NCBI GenBank assembly: GCA_043733485.1
Contig: JAYTGN010000107.1
Span: 7,972-71,971 of the forward strand
DNA from: Urbifossiella sp043733485
Lineage (GTDB): Bacteria; Planctomycetota; Planctomycetia; Gemmatales; Gemmataceae
DNA: 64,000 nt
Direction of reading: 5' to 3'
Shown here: positions 59,501 through 64,000 of the stretch, in pieces
Layout of the letters: every line of letters begins with the position of its first letter
How positions within the stretch are numbered: position 1 is the first letter of the stretch
The notes under the pieces: generated by a model
Told to the model about the DNA's origin: nothing
Databases searched by the model: none
Seen by the model: the letters and a program-made list of their open reading frames with translations, nothing else
Translations under genes and position numbers: made by a program

Positions 59501-62500
59501 GGACAACACGCCAATCAGCTTCTACGTCACGAATGGAAGCGTGTCGGCCGACGACGTCTTCCTCACCAACAAGTCGAAGCTCACGTTCTTCGCGGATGGC
59601 GGGAGCCTCACCGCCGGCACCATCGCGGTGCCCGCCACGTTGAACCTCAGCGGCAGTGCCCTGGTCAAGTTCGCCAATAACGGCACCCTGACGGCCGGTG
59701 CCACGACTCTGACCAACTCCACGGTCTCGGGCGGCACCAACACCACGGTCAAGCTCGGCACTCTGGCGTCGACGTCGAGCACGATCGGGTTCGGCGACAA
59801 CAGCAACGCCATCACCGGCAACATCGGCATCACCGGCGGCTCGATCGCGCTGGGTAAGAACTCCAGCCTGACGGCGGGGAACATCGTCGACAGCGGAGCC
59901 AACATCACCCTGGGGACCACGAGCACGTTCACGGCTGCGAACGTGACGGTGACCAACGGCGGAATCCTCCTCGGCAACACCGGCAACGGCGGCACGTTCG
60001 CCGCCAACGATCTCACGCTCACGAATTCCGCCTTCATCCAGGGCACCAGCGCCTTCTTCACGACTGCGGGTAACATCGTCCTCACGACTTCCTCGATCGC
60101 CATCGGAGCCGGGGGTACTGGCTCCGCTCAGAGCATCTCGCTCGTCACGAGTTCGATCTCGCTCGGGGCGGGAACCACGCTCGCCATCAGCGGCGACATC
60201 GACGGCAACTCGAGCTTCCTCGGCGGTTCCTCGATCGACGGGCAGGGCACCATCGACCTGGGCAGCGGCGTTCACTCCTCGAACGTGGGCAACGGCGATG
60301 GGATCGACAACATCGACCTCGTCATCACGACGAAGATCGCGGCGACCTCGGCCGCCCGCTTGAACAAGAGTGGCGTCGGCCGCTTGCAACTCGCTCCGTC
60401 CTCGACCACAGCACTCGGTCTCGGCATCTCCCAGGGCGATGTGCAGGTCGATGGAGTTTTGACGGGGCCCGTTCAAATTTCCGGCGGCACGCTGAGCGGT
60501 TCGGGTGCCGTGGGAACCCTCACCGGCACCTCTGGCGGACCCGTGATCGGAAGGGTGGCACCCGGAGCGAACTGGGCCGCGACCAAGAGCGGGATCCTCG
60601 GCAGCGCATCGGCCGTGTGGGGGCCGCAAACCACGTTCTCCGTCGATCTCTCCAGCAGCATTGCCAACAACCCGACCCCGGGCACGGACTACGATCAACT
60701 CGCGGTCGCCGGCAACATCGATCTCGGCAACGCCGTGCTCGATGCCCACTACGGCACCGGCATCCTCATCGGCGATTCGTACACGATCATCACCTACACC
60801 GGAACCCGTACCGGCAAGTTCAACAGCCAAGACATCGTGTTCGTCACCGGTCAGAAATTCTCGATCGACTACAGCGTGACGGGCAGCGTGATTCTGCACA
60901 AGATTCGGGCCGACGCGACCATCACCATGACGGCCGTTCCGCTCACCTCGACCTTCAACCAGACCGTCACGTTCACCGCGACAATCGTTCCCGAAGCCGA
61001 CTCGATGCTGATTCCGAACACGACGACCGTGACCTTCCACATCGACGGGATCGACACGCCCCTGGTGACGGTCGGTGCGTCGAATCAGGCGGTTTACACG
61101 ATCACGAGCCTGTCGGTCGGAACGCACGTGCTCACCGCCACGTTCAACGGCAACATCGATACCTTCAATCTGTCCAACACGCCGCTGCCGAACGTGATCC
61201 AGACGGTGCAGCAGCCGACAGTCGATCCGCTGATCGGCGTTCCGAGCGGCACGCCGGCCTACCTCTCGCCGAACAACGCGAGCAGCGTGGGCGTGCAGGA
61301 CCAGTACGACCTCTCGAGCAACGTACACCTCGAACGCGGCACGATCGCCTGGAACATCGCGATCAAGAACAGTGCGTCGACCACGGTTCGGACCTTGAGC
61401 GGTTCCGGCAGCCCCGGTGCGGGAACGGACATCGCGATTAACGCCTCGTGGGACGGGAAGACCACGGGCGGTTCGTTCGCGATCGACGGCAACTACACCG
61501 CAACCGTCACGGTGAACGATTCGTTCGGCAACACCTTCGCTGCGGCTCCGATCCCCGTCGTCGTGGACAACACCTCGCCGACGGCATCGACGAGTACGCC
61601 GAGCCCGATCTTGATCGACCCGACGGCCGCCAGCACGCTGCCGACCCACAGCGTTCTCACCGGCACCGTCGGCGACCTCAACCTCTCCGGCTGGGTACTC
61701 GACATCAAGAACGGCAACACCCTGCTCCGCCAGTTCAGCGGCACGGGCACGACCGTGAACGTGGACTGGGACGGCAAGTACGTCGTGGGCAACCCCACGG
61801 CCACGCCGGGTGCCTCCGATCCCTTCGCGCCGGATGCCGCTTACGCGGTCTCGATCACCGCGCTCGATCTCGCGGGTAACCGCACCACCTCGACGACCCA
61901 AACGGTGGTCGTGCTGGCGAACGGGCCGATCGTCACGGTGGATACCGGTGCCTCGACCGTTTACGGCACGACGTTCACGATCACGGCCACGGCGGACCTG
62001 CCGGCCGGTTCGCCGGCCTCGCTCTACTCGCTCCTCGCCGGCGACACCATCAACTTCTTCCAGGGTGCGGCCTCGCTCGGAACCGGAACGCTCGCACTCA
62101 ACGGAACCACGGGCAAGTACCAGACCAGCATCACCAGCCCGATCTTGAACGCGGGAACGTATTCGAACTTCAAGGCCGTCTACCCGGCCACGGCGGACTT
62201 CCCGCTCGGCAACTCGCCGCTCGCCAGCCACATCGTGACGAAGGCACTGCTCACCGTCACGGCGAACGACAAGACTCGCCTCTACGGGGCGGCGAACCCG
62301 CCGTTCACCTTCACGGCCACGGGCCTCGTGAACGGGGATACCCTCGCCGCCGTGCTCGCGGGAACGCCAGCGACCACCGCCACGCCCGCCAGCAACGTGG
62401 GAACCTACCCGATCACCGTCGGAAGCGTGACTCCGAACGGGAACTACCAGATCACCACGTTCAACAACGGCACGCTCTCGATTACTCCGGCACCGCTCAC

Positions 62501-63728
62501 GATCAAGGTGAACGACGCCACGCGGCCGCTCAACACCGTGAATCCGACGTTCACCTACACCGTTCTGGGGTTGTTGAACGGCGATCCGGCGTCGGTCGTG
62601 AGCAACGTGACGCTCACCACGACCGCAGTGTTCAACAGCCCGGTCGGATCGTACCCGATCACCGTGAGCGGGACGCCCACCGTGGGCTCGAACTACACGA
62701 TTGCGAGCATCGTGCCCGGAGCGCTCGCGATCACGCCGAAGCTCACGAGCTTCTCGCTCGGCAGCGGGGCCGGCGGCATCGCGATCGTGAGCCTGTACAA
62801 CCCGGACGGCTCGCTGGTCAAGACGCTGACGCCGTTCGGTTCGTTCTTCGGCGGCGTTCGCACCGTGACTGCCGACTTCAACGGCGACGGCGTGAACGAC
62901 CTCGCGGTCGGCACCGGCCCGGGAGCCATCGCTCAGGTCTCCGTCTTCGACGGCGTAACGGGAGCAAACCTGTTCACCGCGTTCCCGTTCGAAACGCCCG
63001 GCGTGCCGTCCTTTACCGGCGGCCTCTTCGTCGCGGCCGGCGACATCGACGGCGACGGCAAGGCGGAACTCGTCATCACCCCGGATGAAGGTGGCGGCCC
63101 GCGCGTCATCGTGCAACGCGGTGGAACCTTCGCCCCGATGCTCAGCTACTTCGGCATCAACGACCCGGCCTTCCGCGGTGGTGCCCGCGCCGCCGTGGGC
63201 GACCTCAACGGCGACGGGTTCGCGGACATCGCCGTCTCCGCCGGATTCCAGGGCGGGCCGCGCATCTCGCTCTGGGATGGCCGATCGCTCGCCAGCAACC
63301 AGTTCGTGAACCTCACGAGCGACTTCTTCGCCTTCGACCCGAGCCTGCGAAACGGGGCGTTCGTGGCCATCGGCGACGTGAACGGCGACGGCAAGGGCGA
63401 CCTGATTGCCGGGGCCGGGCCTGGCGGTGCCCCGCACGTCAAGATCTTCTCCGGGGCCGATCTGCTCAACCGGAACATCGGGCCGGCTCGCACCACGCCG
63501 TTCGCGTCCTTCTTCGCGGGCAATTCCAGCAACCGCGGCGGCGTCCGCGTGGCCGCCAAGGTGCTCGATACCGACCTCTTCGTGGACGTGATCACCGGCG
63601 TCGGCGACGCCGGCGGCGATACCGCCACTGCCTACCGCGGAGCCGACCTCAAGGACGGTCGCTACATCGACCACCTCACCATCGACGCCTTCCCCGGTTT
63701 GAACAGCAATGGGATCTTCGTCGGCTAA
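47505..63728 (+). CDS. Giant modular surface protein: autotransporter-type repeats, Asp-box propeller, solenoid, Ig/MBG and FG-GAP domains
   Basis: 5407 residues from an ATG with a strong ribosome site. There is no hydrophobic signal peptide; the basic N-terminus carries RVEELEERATPA (28-39), a motif on many giant Gemmata proteins. Order: autotransporter-associated (PATR) repeats (40-1205, units ending VLTAADANALG); a beta-propeller with nine Asp boxes such as TKDGGHTW and SKDSGRTW (about 1210-2262); more PATR units (to 2760); two 90-residue beta repeats (to 2965); PATR (to 3110); a solenoid of about 21-residue repeats (about 3160-4260); an Ig-like block and a FlgD-like block (4470-4910); two MBG domains (4914-5079); FG-GAP repeats with DFNGDGVNDLAV and DVNGDGKGDLIA (5080-5407). 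No beta-barrel follows, so export is not classical type V. It may form a very long fibre for adhesion or polymer binding. Confidence 0.93.
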   Translation: MSKTLRGHRWTGWSARRPSLLRPFPVLRVEELEERATPASFTWSGAGGNANWSNAANWQGGSAPTGNPLALDALSFPSGVSVAAHNTINNLNNATFFSISISDPNYTISGKSITLGSATASGNISSTGTNDIVALDIALGAANGSKQFFTVGAGGDLTLSGKISGNTGSIFTKDGIGILVLANDNSNFTGPIQIDNTGGVLRITNSKALGDSVGETTVGTNSTLQVSNVAGSINEPLRLNGPGVSNLGALRSFAGANTWSGTVILDSDATFGAAVGTSVNLTGQISDTGTSRNVTKEDFGEVRFSGSNTYRGSTTINNGVLTAADANALGTADKTTATGTVVNETLSKAGRLQIAGPAGSGFTILNEALVLNGDGLVSSTTNAGSQIPYGFDNYGKGAFYNSTGNNTWAGPVTLGSLGKTSTNYAALGAADGTDIIVSGIVTGGAGFLLEKVEPGRVILNNVNTYKGNTRVYEGILNIRDSGALGAVTATTGLVDVVDGGTLELEVEAATTTPRFGYDQATGNSTGRDLWNDSVTLDPNALTLSNPITINGRGFQNTGALRSRSGINTVTVDVNLDRLAFPFALTGDGSDASIGVDQDLRPGHPSPNSNYFTSDYSLTILGQITGGTYTEFVKRGAGHLILPGANTYQGVTQIEQGWVTIEDNNALGVDIVGLGDTVQPEVYVLTGAALHLKAPSAGAPLDIKKNITIGGTGPTHNYSLINAKGALVNIGGDNTWSGDIELLAATGIGVEQIFAGLPSELTVTGSTLDSINTQTFTGDGGVKEQVYWIDTGTTGTTYAINWNFTPPVNPPEPIADRLTVYYPPRFTGVPATQIYNTGYVFGVGSKNLTFGPGSSTIAEFVMNGNPPGGGLFSLFTITIASPTVAGSLYKYGSQRLRLQGDGTYTGETRVLEGTLRAENDTALGHKSSGTLIGSQTFSQTMTTVSTGAVLETAKGITTNNGGIASGIQIYDERLVLSGSGYQVAVAGDPLSATFVLNYTGPTGSTFSTQPLPVTSTALDLQTALFSAPITTDGETATVTKVGNVFSIVFGTAISKDLQNLSASIFGGAEVKITDGQSSVINVSADNAWRGPITLAAGSRFRANADTRLSVLAPIDDALNTLGGSQLAKRGNGELVLGGANTYRGITLIDEGIVTAANSQAFGFGDGTPGSGTIVSGNAQLQIQGNLTIASEALSVTGTGPNTGSAPTNIPIRWLEVGGAPINNGQTPGALPVTGRVTGTAVDPTDPNVIYISTAGGGAWKTKDGGHTWLPLFDLGSPTAPLRGGAIAVDPSDPTNIYYGTGETNNSGDSYAGTGVYNSKDSGRTWTLITGTGANPNPLYGQSISKIAVQPQFVLPNGTVLPLTIYVGSSDYQVNNSPAGAPGVWRYNGTTWLNLTGTTSDYRATQKGKAPFDVFPPNTPGPDDDYRVTFPQQNVTWTDLAIVYYDPDPSQPNGFPPQPVPVLYASLTEQFGTWLPPQAPYNGVTRIGFQFGGYNSGVFRTESPWTAKPAWFEGDSGATASAPPVPDNRANNLFPTGPWLSSGFADLTMLPNNGRIQLTVQVDATQLWRGTTVYAAVTFPISGIGSANDARLQTIRKSTDSGKAWTVLAIPVLMQDYQGPAFGGQGWYDTAITSSDPRTVYVAGSTGSNVWQTKDGGTNWNDLTLFANSPHADEHALTLIGSGPNAKLIVGGDGGVWTFDPTSRTWNDINGTLAITTFNGIATHPNDYNIAYGGSQDNGTEKFTGSLAWDHIDDGDGGIVQLDQTNPNIVYHILNGTIRKSIDAGATWTTIFFGTGLYYPFVLDQVNPQRLVTSNGQPSLSESLDGGNTWNDLNYVPFPLFSSSPVSIALAQFQGPFNADANPSTGFPNVGDIGSNTYDARTIYVTDASTVFVTKDGGLTWQDRGPGVTDNKFTLDFTTGALKYKNIGPITVTSNTAGVYVTARTLRDGDNTGSFNQFGSAKDEQQTVEVVFPTGTVGTFNLSFTIAAQGAPFNTPARTVNLTNISNTISGAGLLGLINTAIGAYNGNEVQLLQFSNVAAGATFTLSDGVNTTAAIPLPTTAAAINAALSIATPARINAVASPAPNGAFYLTLTPPANTALPLLVAAGSSAEVYVKEVQQGGAGSVSVSLTAGTGPSWTHVAVDPSNRDAVYVTALYAEHQNGPTVFRSTDAGRAWADISGTGLPMSQVGTSQPAWTIVVDARDGKLYVGTDVGTYFSNDDGNTWAPLGSGMPNVQVKDLVLNQTLNTLSAGTYGRSMFQTFLNYAKADFGAIRAVSGNSVWTGPVTLTGNAEFHVDGAPNIQNGITSASLNILGVIGGNFDITKTGQGTLVFSGANTYGGQTFVSEGILQANNPNALGSPLANTIVEIGAALELATDLYLEPITVNGVGYSLNDHNTGSLRNIAGFNTYTGPLTMGTDTTIGVNSGTQLTIGGIPGNPAVGTGSIADGGLAFNLTKELTGTLVLASANTYGGLTNVVQGALRVEDANALGDAANGTIVSDGAQLQISRNNVTLAPTVVSTEQLLLSGTGIFGTGAILNVRGDLDPTGTNDNTWQGPIVLTRVPNFSPSTTPTSIVSLGSSDSRDTLTIDVSIAEDVVFAPFDVNKVGPGRVTFARDNFYSGQTNVNGGSLRVQTVGGLGTGAPGTVVNSGSLELDSTGLNYVEILTLNGDGVVNAGALNNVSGDNSYSGPITLASNTSIGAVGGTTLTVQGLLQDPTPIPVPAARLRKAGAGTVVFPNAKDYGGLTVVDNGILNIRTPLALGNLRSEIQNVQVVATTGTFRLSYRGQTTSQLPFDATALQVETALNALSTIGGVGGSVTVLLTSGAGINTYAVTFGGALANTQLPQIEAIYVSPVVATVQNGSATLGEVQTVRVTASGGNFGLTFNGFTTTAIPVNDPASSLQAALNALPSIGGIGGFVSVFRAGSLNDYTYTVVFGGTLATGNLPPMISAVVGGTLVTTGTNLDGQGGTTVNAGGTLQLEGSMTFAFPATGEIITLNGQGFNPGTGALGALNILNGNVDWTSPLPLLLGSDASIGVTNATDTLTMFGPISDSGGRFDLDIYGLGTTRFAGNGTGSYGGNTYTIYTGTTTVHSGLVLLDVTGSNAIRGPLVVGDGIGAPLSAVVRELQGNEVADTSPVTVKSDGLFDLNGFTETFGNLTVAGGQVVTQDNGHLTTGTITMTGGSILVGDNASLTGGNTNMSAGALIQGGLNSTISLGDLTMDASLINFLPPGPATFSAGNITMTNGSQIVLPQGNFTSLDIYLDGGTVLPYGKISLGDDSTLSARNVTVLNNGNIALGQRDTFTASGAVSVSSNGIIQLDQDGLFAITGNLTLAGGTVKLADATVANKAKLTAAEIAMTGTSVIQIGNNGHLNATGKVSNTGGAIALGSYTLAAPGGVVDFTAGGNVAIVDGSVTFGTSGLFNNQAFDLSLNNSLFQMGNNGTAKTKNVSLSNSSNFTFANTGTLDAAAGNLTMTGGSNLTFLNNGNATTKDIAITGGSIAFLDTGTLAAGNVNDVGAPIRFGNTGVFTAATVTVTGGGSIGFGTLNYPVDPFVIGGTNSTFTATGAVSFTDGDLWMGDSSTAKANSLSLATGSQVTFNDFGTLIDAGLLTLTGASQIIFGDNGKATSLNASQTGGLISFLTNGELDTANYTDIGGAVSFKAFGTFNAATVSVTNGSIGFTDSGKFTTTGNLSLATSKLVLGNLGTVSTKAVTTTGASKIQMGNDGTIDTTTVTVNPGGTILLGNNDKFTAAGTVSIDGSTATFGTDGLFKITGNLSLTNSTLALGTNGKVQLLGTGNATLATASKLTFADSGTLAADGNLTMTGTSKLAFGNFGSASVRDLKVTTGSIAMLDNSSFTAYGLAEIKGATVSLGTTSTFTVNGATTIAVSGPNAASLTLGNIGTLQTGDLTLTTATVTLGANSKATTLDLLVTGTSTVTVGDTSTFNAKNVTDTTGTFAFGIDNKFLITGAASFTNGSVTFSKLAVGGAGGKLAATGDLTADNTPISFYVTNGSVSADDVFLTNKSKLTFFADGGSLTAGTIAVPATLNLSGSALVKFANNGTLTAGATTLTNSTVSGGTNTTVKLGTLASTSSTIGFGDNSNAITGNIGITGGSIALGKNSSLTAGNIVDSGANITLGTTSTFTAANVTVTNGGILLGNTGNGGTFAANDLTLTNSAFIQGTSAFFTTAGNIVLTTSSIAIGAGGTGSAQSISLVTSSISLGAGTTLAISGDIDGNSSFLGGSSIDGQGTIDLGSGVHSSNVGNGDGIDNIDLVITTKIAATSAARLNKSGVGRLQLAPSSTTALGLGISQGDVQVDGVLTGPVQISGGTLSGSGAVGTLTGTSGGPVIGRVAPGANWAATKSGILGSASAVWGPQTTFSVDLSSSIANNPTPGTDYDQLAVAGNIDLGNAVLDAHYGTGILIGDSYTIITYTGTRTGKFNSQDIVFVTGQKFSIDYSVTGSVILHKIRADATITMTAVPLTSTFNQTVTFTATIVPEADSMLIPNTTTVTFHIDGIDTPLVTVGASNQAVYTITSLSVGTHVLTATFNGNIDTFNLSNTPLPNVIQTVQQPTVDPLIGVPSGTPAYLSPNNASSVGVQDQYDLSSNVHLERGTIAWNIAIKNSASTTVRTLSGSGSPGAGTDIAINASWDGKTTGGSFAIDGNYTATVTVNDSFGNTFAAAPIPVVVDNTSPTASTSTPSPILIDPTAASTLPTHSVLTGTVGDLNLSGWVLDIKNGNTLLRQFSGTGTTVNVDWDGKYVVGNPTATPGASDPFAPDAAYAVSITALDLAGNRTTSTTQTVVVLANGPIVTVDTGASTVYGTTFTITATADLPAGSPASLYSLLAGDTINFFQGAASLGTGTLALNGTTGKYQTSITSPILNAGTYSNFKAVYPATADFPLGNSPLASHIVTKALLTVTANDKTRLYGAANPPFTFTATGLVNGDTLAAVLAGTPATTATPASNVGTYPITVGSVTPNGNYQITTFNNGTLSITPAPLTIKVNDATRPLNTVNPTFTYTVLGLLNGDPASVVSNVTLTTTAVFNSPVGSYPITVSGTPTVGSNYTIASIVPGALAITPKLTSFSLGSGAGGIAIVSLYNPDGSLVKTLTPFGSFFGGVRTVTADFNGDGVNDLAVGTGPGAIAQVSVFDGVTGANLFTAFPFETPGVPSFTGGLFVAAGDIDGDGKAELVITPDEGGGPRVIVQRGGTFAPMLSYFGINDPAFRGGARAAVGDLNGDGFADIAVSAGFQGGPRISLWDGRSLASNQFVNLTSDFFAFDPSLRNGAFVAIGDVNGDGKGDLIAGAGPGGAPHVKIFSGADLLNRNIGPARTTPFASFFAGNSSNRGGVRVAAKVLDTDLFVDVITGVGDAGGDTATAYRGADLKDGRYIDHLTIDAFPGLNSNGIFVG
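56980..60285 (+). repeat. Coding solenoid of about 50 degenerate 20-22-residue repeats
   Basis: Inside the giant gene the protein breaks evenly into units of mostly 20-22 residues, for example KFTTTGNLSLATSKLVLGN, TVSTKAVTTTGASKIQMGN and LFKITGNLSLTNSTLALGT. Pattern: a hydrophobic at position 2, V/I/L at 8 and 10, G/S near 13, hydrophobics at 15 and 17, then G-N/D-x-G at the turn. A few units are longer (24-33). The DNA copies are too diverged for recent slippage, so this is an old, selected array. Confidence 0.8.
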
Positions 63729-63750
63729 CCCTCTCGATCGATTCGCACCC

Positions 63751-63777
63751 GGACCACGATGCCTCGCATCGTGGTCC
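63751..63777 (+). terminator. Strong hairpin after the giant gene
   Basis: A perfect 12-bp stem, GGACCACGATGC and GCATCGTGGTCC, with loop CTC, starts 22 nt after the stop codon of the giant gene and is followed by GTTTCGTT. Good stem, weak U-tract. The next gene's probable TTG start lies just 6 nt after it. Confidence 0.75.
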
Positions 63778-63783
63778 GTTTCG

Positions 63784-64000
63784 TTGCGCGAGTCCCTGCG
63801 ATGGATTCCCCTGGGAAGCGCCGGTGGATTCAGCGGTGCTCGAATCTGGCGCGGCGAGGACGACGGCGAGCCAGTCTTCGCGCTCAAATGCTGGCCTCAA
63901 GGCGCGGACCCCGAGCGGTTGGCGCGAATCCACGGGTGGATGAACACCGCCGCACACCTTCCATTCGTTCCCTCGATCCTTCGAACCGCGGATGGCTCTA
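63784..64000 (+). CDS. Aminoglycoside/choline phosphotransferase-like protein, 5' part
   Basis: The frame from TTG 63784 runs open to the window end. It reads RESLRWIPLGSAGGFSGARI, then FALKCWPQG and RLARIHGWMNTAAHLPFVPS. This is the N-lobe (glycine-rich loop with the nucleotide-binding Lys in ALKCW) of the APH-like phosphotransferase family common in planctomycetes. The C-lobe with the catalytic Asp lies outside the window. The start is uncertain: no good ribosome site is seen and a hairpin sits immediately upstream. Confidence 0.62.
   Translation, partial: MRESLRWIPLGSAGGFSGARIWRGEDDGEPVFALKCWPQGADPERLARIHGWMNTAAHLPFVPSILRTADGS

Noticed and set aside
58878..63887. Antisense frame of about 1670 codons opposite the giant gene
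   Set aside because: Same reason; the repeats of the sense strand fully account for it.

Overview
This window is a high-GC bacterial chromosome segment that looks like a planctomycete, most likely of the Gemmata group. That placement is an inference from content: a paired DUF1501 and DUF1549/DUF1553 cytochrome-type module, several Ser/Thr kinases with C-terminal sensor domains, a DUF1571 protein, a DUF6677-like membrane protein, a giant autotransporter-repeat protein with an N-terminal RVEELEERATPA motif in place of a signal peptide, frequent GTG/TTG starts, and CCACGGA/CCACAGAG-type intergenic inverted repeats.

Layout. 1-2 kb: the decayed N-terminal half of a planctomycete-type tyrosine recombinase, tRNA-Gly(GCC) and cinA. 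2-9.8 kb: a short sigma-54 activator, an Ntn asparaginase, small membrane proteins, a metallophosphoesterase, a predicted pseudokinase and an LRR lipoprotein, with a frameshifted HicB-like antitoxin immediately before the LRR gene. 10-13 kb: pnp with a strong terminator, then rpsO (the classical rpsO-pnp order). 13.2-16.9 kb: an ECF42-type sigma factor with a downstream train of VOC/PhnB-like, double DGPF (YCII) and small secreted genes. 17-21 kb: secreted or lipoprotein genes of unknown function. 20.8-30.1 kb: a minus-strand operon of one RND adaptor, two HAE1-type RND pumps, a GNAT enzyme and a small protein, transcribed divergently from a kinase-WD40 protein (30.3-32.7 kb). 32.7-37 kb: the DUF1501 and DUF1549/1553 pair, split by an AT-richer orphan gene, then a CAU tRNA that looks like tRNA-Ile2. 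37.4-41 kb: an overlapping operon of ECF sigma, zinc-type anti-sigma, a C39-like peptidase and an 80-aa protein, followed by a secreted protein. 41.3-42.9 kb: an RpoD-like sigma factor. 43-46 kb: a zinc-ribbon Ser/Thr kinase with two small all-beta proteins downstream. 46-63.7 kb: two small exported proteins, divergent from one 5407-residue surface protein. The last 0.2 kb starts an aminoglycoside-phosphotransferase-like gene.

The main points to follow up are: (1) the architecture of the giant protein, where a nine-Asp-box propeller interrupts an autotransporter-repeat stalk, followed by a roughly 1,100-residue solenoid with a period of about 21 residues and no beta-barrel; (2) a pseudokinase/LRR-lipoprotein pair next to a broken HicB; (3) a sigma/anti-sigma/C39-peptidase operon; (4) a kinase with two small beta proteins; (5) two kinds of 9-nt-periodic inverted-repeat element. 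Long antisense reading frames opposite pnp and the giant gene are by-products of GC-rich codon bias and are not annotated.
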